Shown piece by piece: positions 62,790-64,000 of a DNA stretch of 64,000 bases (within the stretch, counting starts at the first letter, position 1; each line of letters begins with the position of its first letter). The notes under the pieces were generated by a model. That model did not search any database and was not told the origin of the DNA. It saw nothing but the letters and a program-made list of their open reading frames with translations. The stretch covers positions 1 through 64,000 of the forward strand of contig BLJB01000381.1 of NCBI GenBank assembly GCA_013423325.1. Direction: 5' to 3'. Origin of the DNA: Usnea hakonensis. Its lineage: Eukaryota; Ascomycota; Lecanoromycetes; Lecanorales; Parmeliaceae. A program made the translations under genes and the position numbers.

Positions 62790-63997
62790 ATGGCCAAAAA
62801 AGTAGATCCAATCCTCGAATTTCAGATCAAGGTAGATATGAACATGGGCGAAGATCACCAGAAAGACTCCTCCCTCTTCCATGTGGTCATGGAAGGGACG
62901 AAGATAAGTAACAGACCTTTCATCCTCCCTTCTGAAAAGCACACCCATAAAACCTCATCATCCCATTGTTGCACAGAGCAAAGTGACGGACACGTCATGC
63001 ATCCAGGCAACAAGCAGCGGCGACATGAAAGTCCATTCCACATGATGTTATACAACGTCCATACAATATGGCTTGTTACCCGCAACGATCTCAAATCAAT
63101 CGTCTTCCCAGAAGCTGCATTTGGCATCTGCAGCGCTCTTTCCGGACCAATGATCACCTCGAACAACTCACCTGACGCTGACAGTATCCTCAAGCGGATA
63201 CCTCTTGTACTCCTTTGGACCTGGATCAACGTACTCATCTTCGATCTGGCGAATCAGCGTCTGCCGAACTCCATCATCGAAGACTCCATCAATAAAGCAT
63301 GGCGTCCAATTCCGTCGGGAAGACTGTCTCCATGCGAAGCAAGGCGTCTACTGCTAGCCGTGATTCCAGTAGCCATCCTCGTTACTTTTTATACAGGTGG
63401 CATGGAGGAAACCATCGTCATGAACACGCTTGAATACATGTATAATGATCTTGGCGGTGCCGATGAGAATTTCGTCGTGCGCAACCTCATTAACGCAGCA
63501 GGCTTCGTTTGCTACAGCGCAGGAGCCACACGGGTGGCATGCGGTCACGGCCAGTACTCTTTGAACCAAAAGGGCTACCAGTGGCTAGCGATCATTGGCG
63601 GAATAATTTTCAGCACCTTGCAGATGCAAGATATGGTAAGTGTTCTACAAGTGTGACTGGTCGAAGACGCAGTTGTACTAATGGGAACCCTACCTAGGCA
63701 GACCAAGAAGGAGACCGCGCGAGGGATAGGGGAACCCTGCCCCTTGTGCTTGGTGACTGGACCGCGCGATGGACCATTTCAATGCCTGTCATACTCTGGT
63801 CATTCATATGCCCAGCATTCTGGGAGGTACACCTCTATGGATGGGTTTTGCCAGTGTTCCTCGGGAGCGTGGTTGCGTACCGAGTATTGATCTTTCGAGA
63901 TGCCGTGTCTGACAAGAAGACGTGGATTGTATGGAATCTTTGGATCACTTCTCTCTACCTGTTGCCTCTCATCAAGTTCAATGAGCCTGGTCTTTGA
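62790..63997 (+). CDS. UbiA-like membrane prenyltransferase / terpene cyclase
   Basis: An integral-membrane enzyme of the UbiA superfamily, 381 residues, join(62790..63635, 63698..63997). The 62-bp intron (gtaagt..cctag) joins LQMQDM to ADQEGDRARDRGTLPLVLGD. The first Asp-rich region is NQRLPNSIIEDSINKAWRPI then PSGRLS, a variant of NDxxDxxxD. The second is DQEGDRARD. About seven hydrophobic segments are seen. The variant motifs are those of the fungal UbiA-like group that includes sesquiterpene cyclases such as the fumagillin-pathway cyclase, so the reaction may be cyclisation or prenyl transfer. The ATG at 62790 (MAKKVDPILEF) is preferred to the in-frame ATG at 62697. It is adjacent to a divergent P450, which suggests terpenoid biosynthesis. 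Confidence 0.82.
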
Positions 63998-64000
63998 CAA

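Overview
The window is nuclear DNA of a filamentous ascomycete (Pezizomycotina). Several genes carry short GT..AG introns, mostly 49-163 bp, that can be read directly. Gene families typical of moulds are present: a Zn2Cys6 regulator, a HET-domain protein, a ToxD-like MDR reductase, a cytochrome P450, a UbiA-like membrane enzyme, DUF1275, a GPI-type wall glycoprotein and a Pbi2-type proteinase inhibitor. Genus and species cannot be told from what is here. There are no bacterial operons, no rRNA or tRNA genes that I could recognise, and no CRISPR array.

Layout. 1-8 kb: a minus-strand Zn2Cys6 regulator (1019-2443) diverges from a plus-strand MDR reductase (3019-4281), which converges on a HET-domain gene (5739-7679). 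8-38 kb is gene-poor and repeat-rich. It is dominated by large N-terminally membrane-anchored coiled-coil proteins (16199-18823; 28149-30326 with two CCCH zinc fingers; 33088-34953; 37009-38262 with an RGG tail), a tail-anchored acidic protein (12240-14264), and broken copies of these genes in between (9417-10544, 22198-22442, 23868-25670, 26280-26400). Tandem repeats of 99, 145 and 224 bp lie between the genes. 40-48 kb is more conventional: a small secreted protein, the ribosome-biogenesis GTPase BMS1, a four-exon Pbi2 inhibitor on the other side of the BMS1 promoter, and a mitochondrial PDK/BCKDK-type kinase. 48-58 kb: a frame-broken multi-pass membrane glycoprotein, a 1,211-residue GPI-type wall protein, a Ser/His-rich repeat protein and a DUF1275 membrane protein. 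59-64 kb: a five-exon cytochrome P450 diverges from a UbiA-like prenyltransferase/terpene-cyclase gene, which looks like a small terpenoid module.

How they may work together. The TF/reductase pair and the P450/UbiA pair each share a divergent promoter and are candidates for co-regulated metabolism. The coiled-coil group is the most unusual part of the window. The proteins share an architecture (N-terminal membrane segment(s), long coiled coil, disordered tail). Two of them share a short conserved motif just before different RNA-binding-type C-termini (CCCH versus RGG), which suggests a lineage-specific family that tethers RNA or RNP to a membrane. That function is inference. The duplications, relics and in-frame repeat expansions show that the family is still changing.
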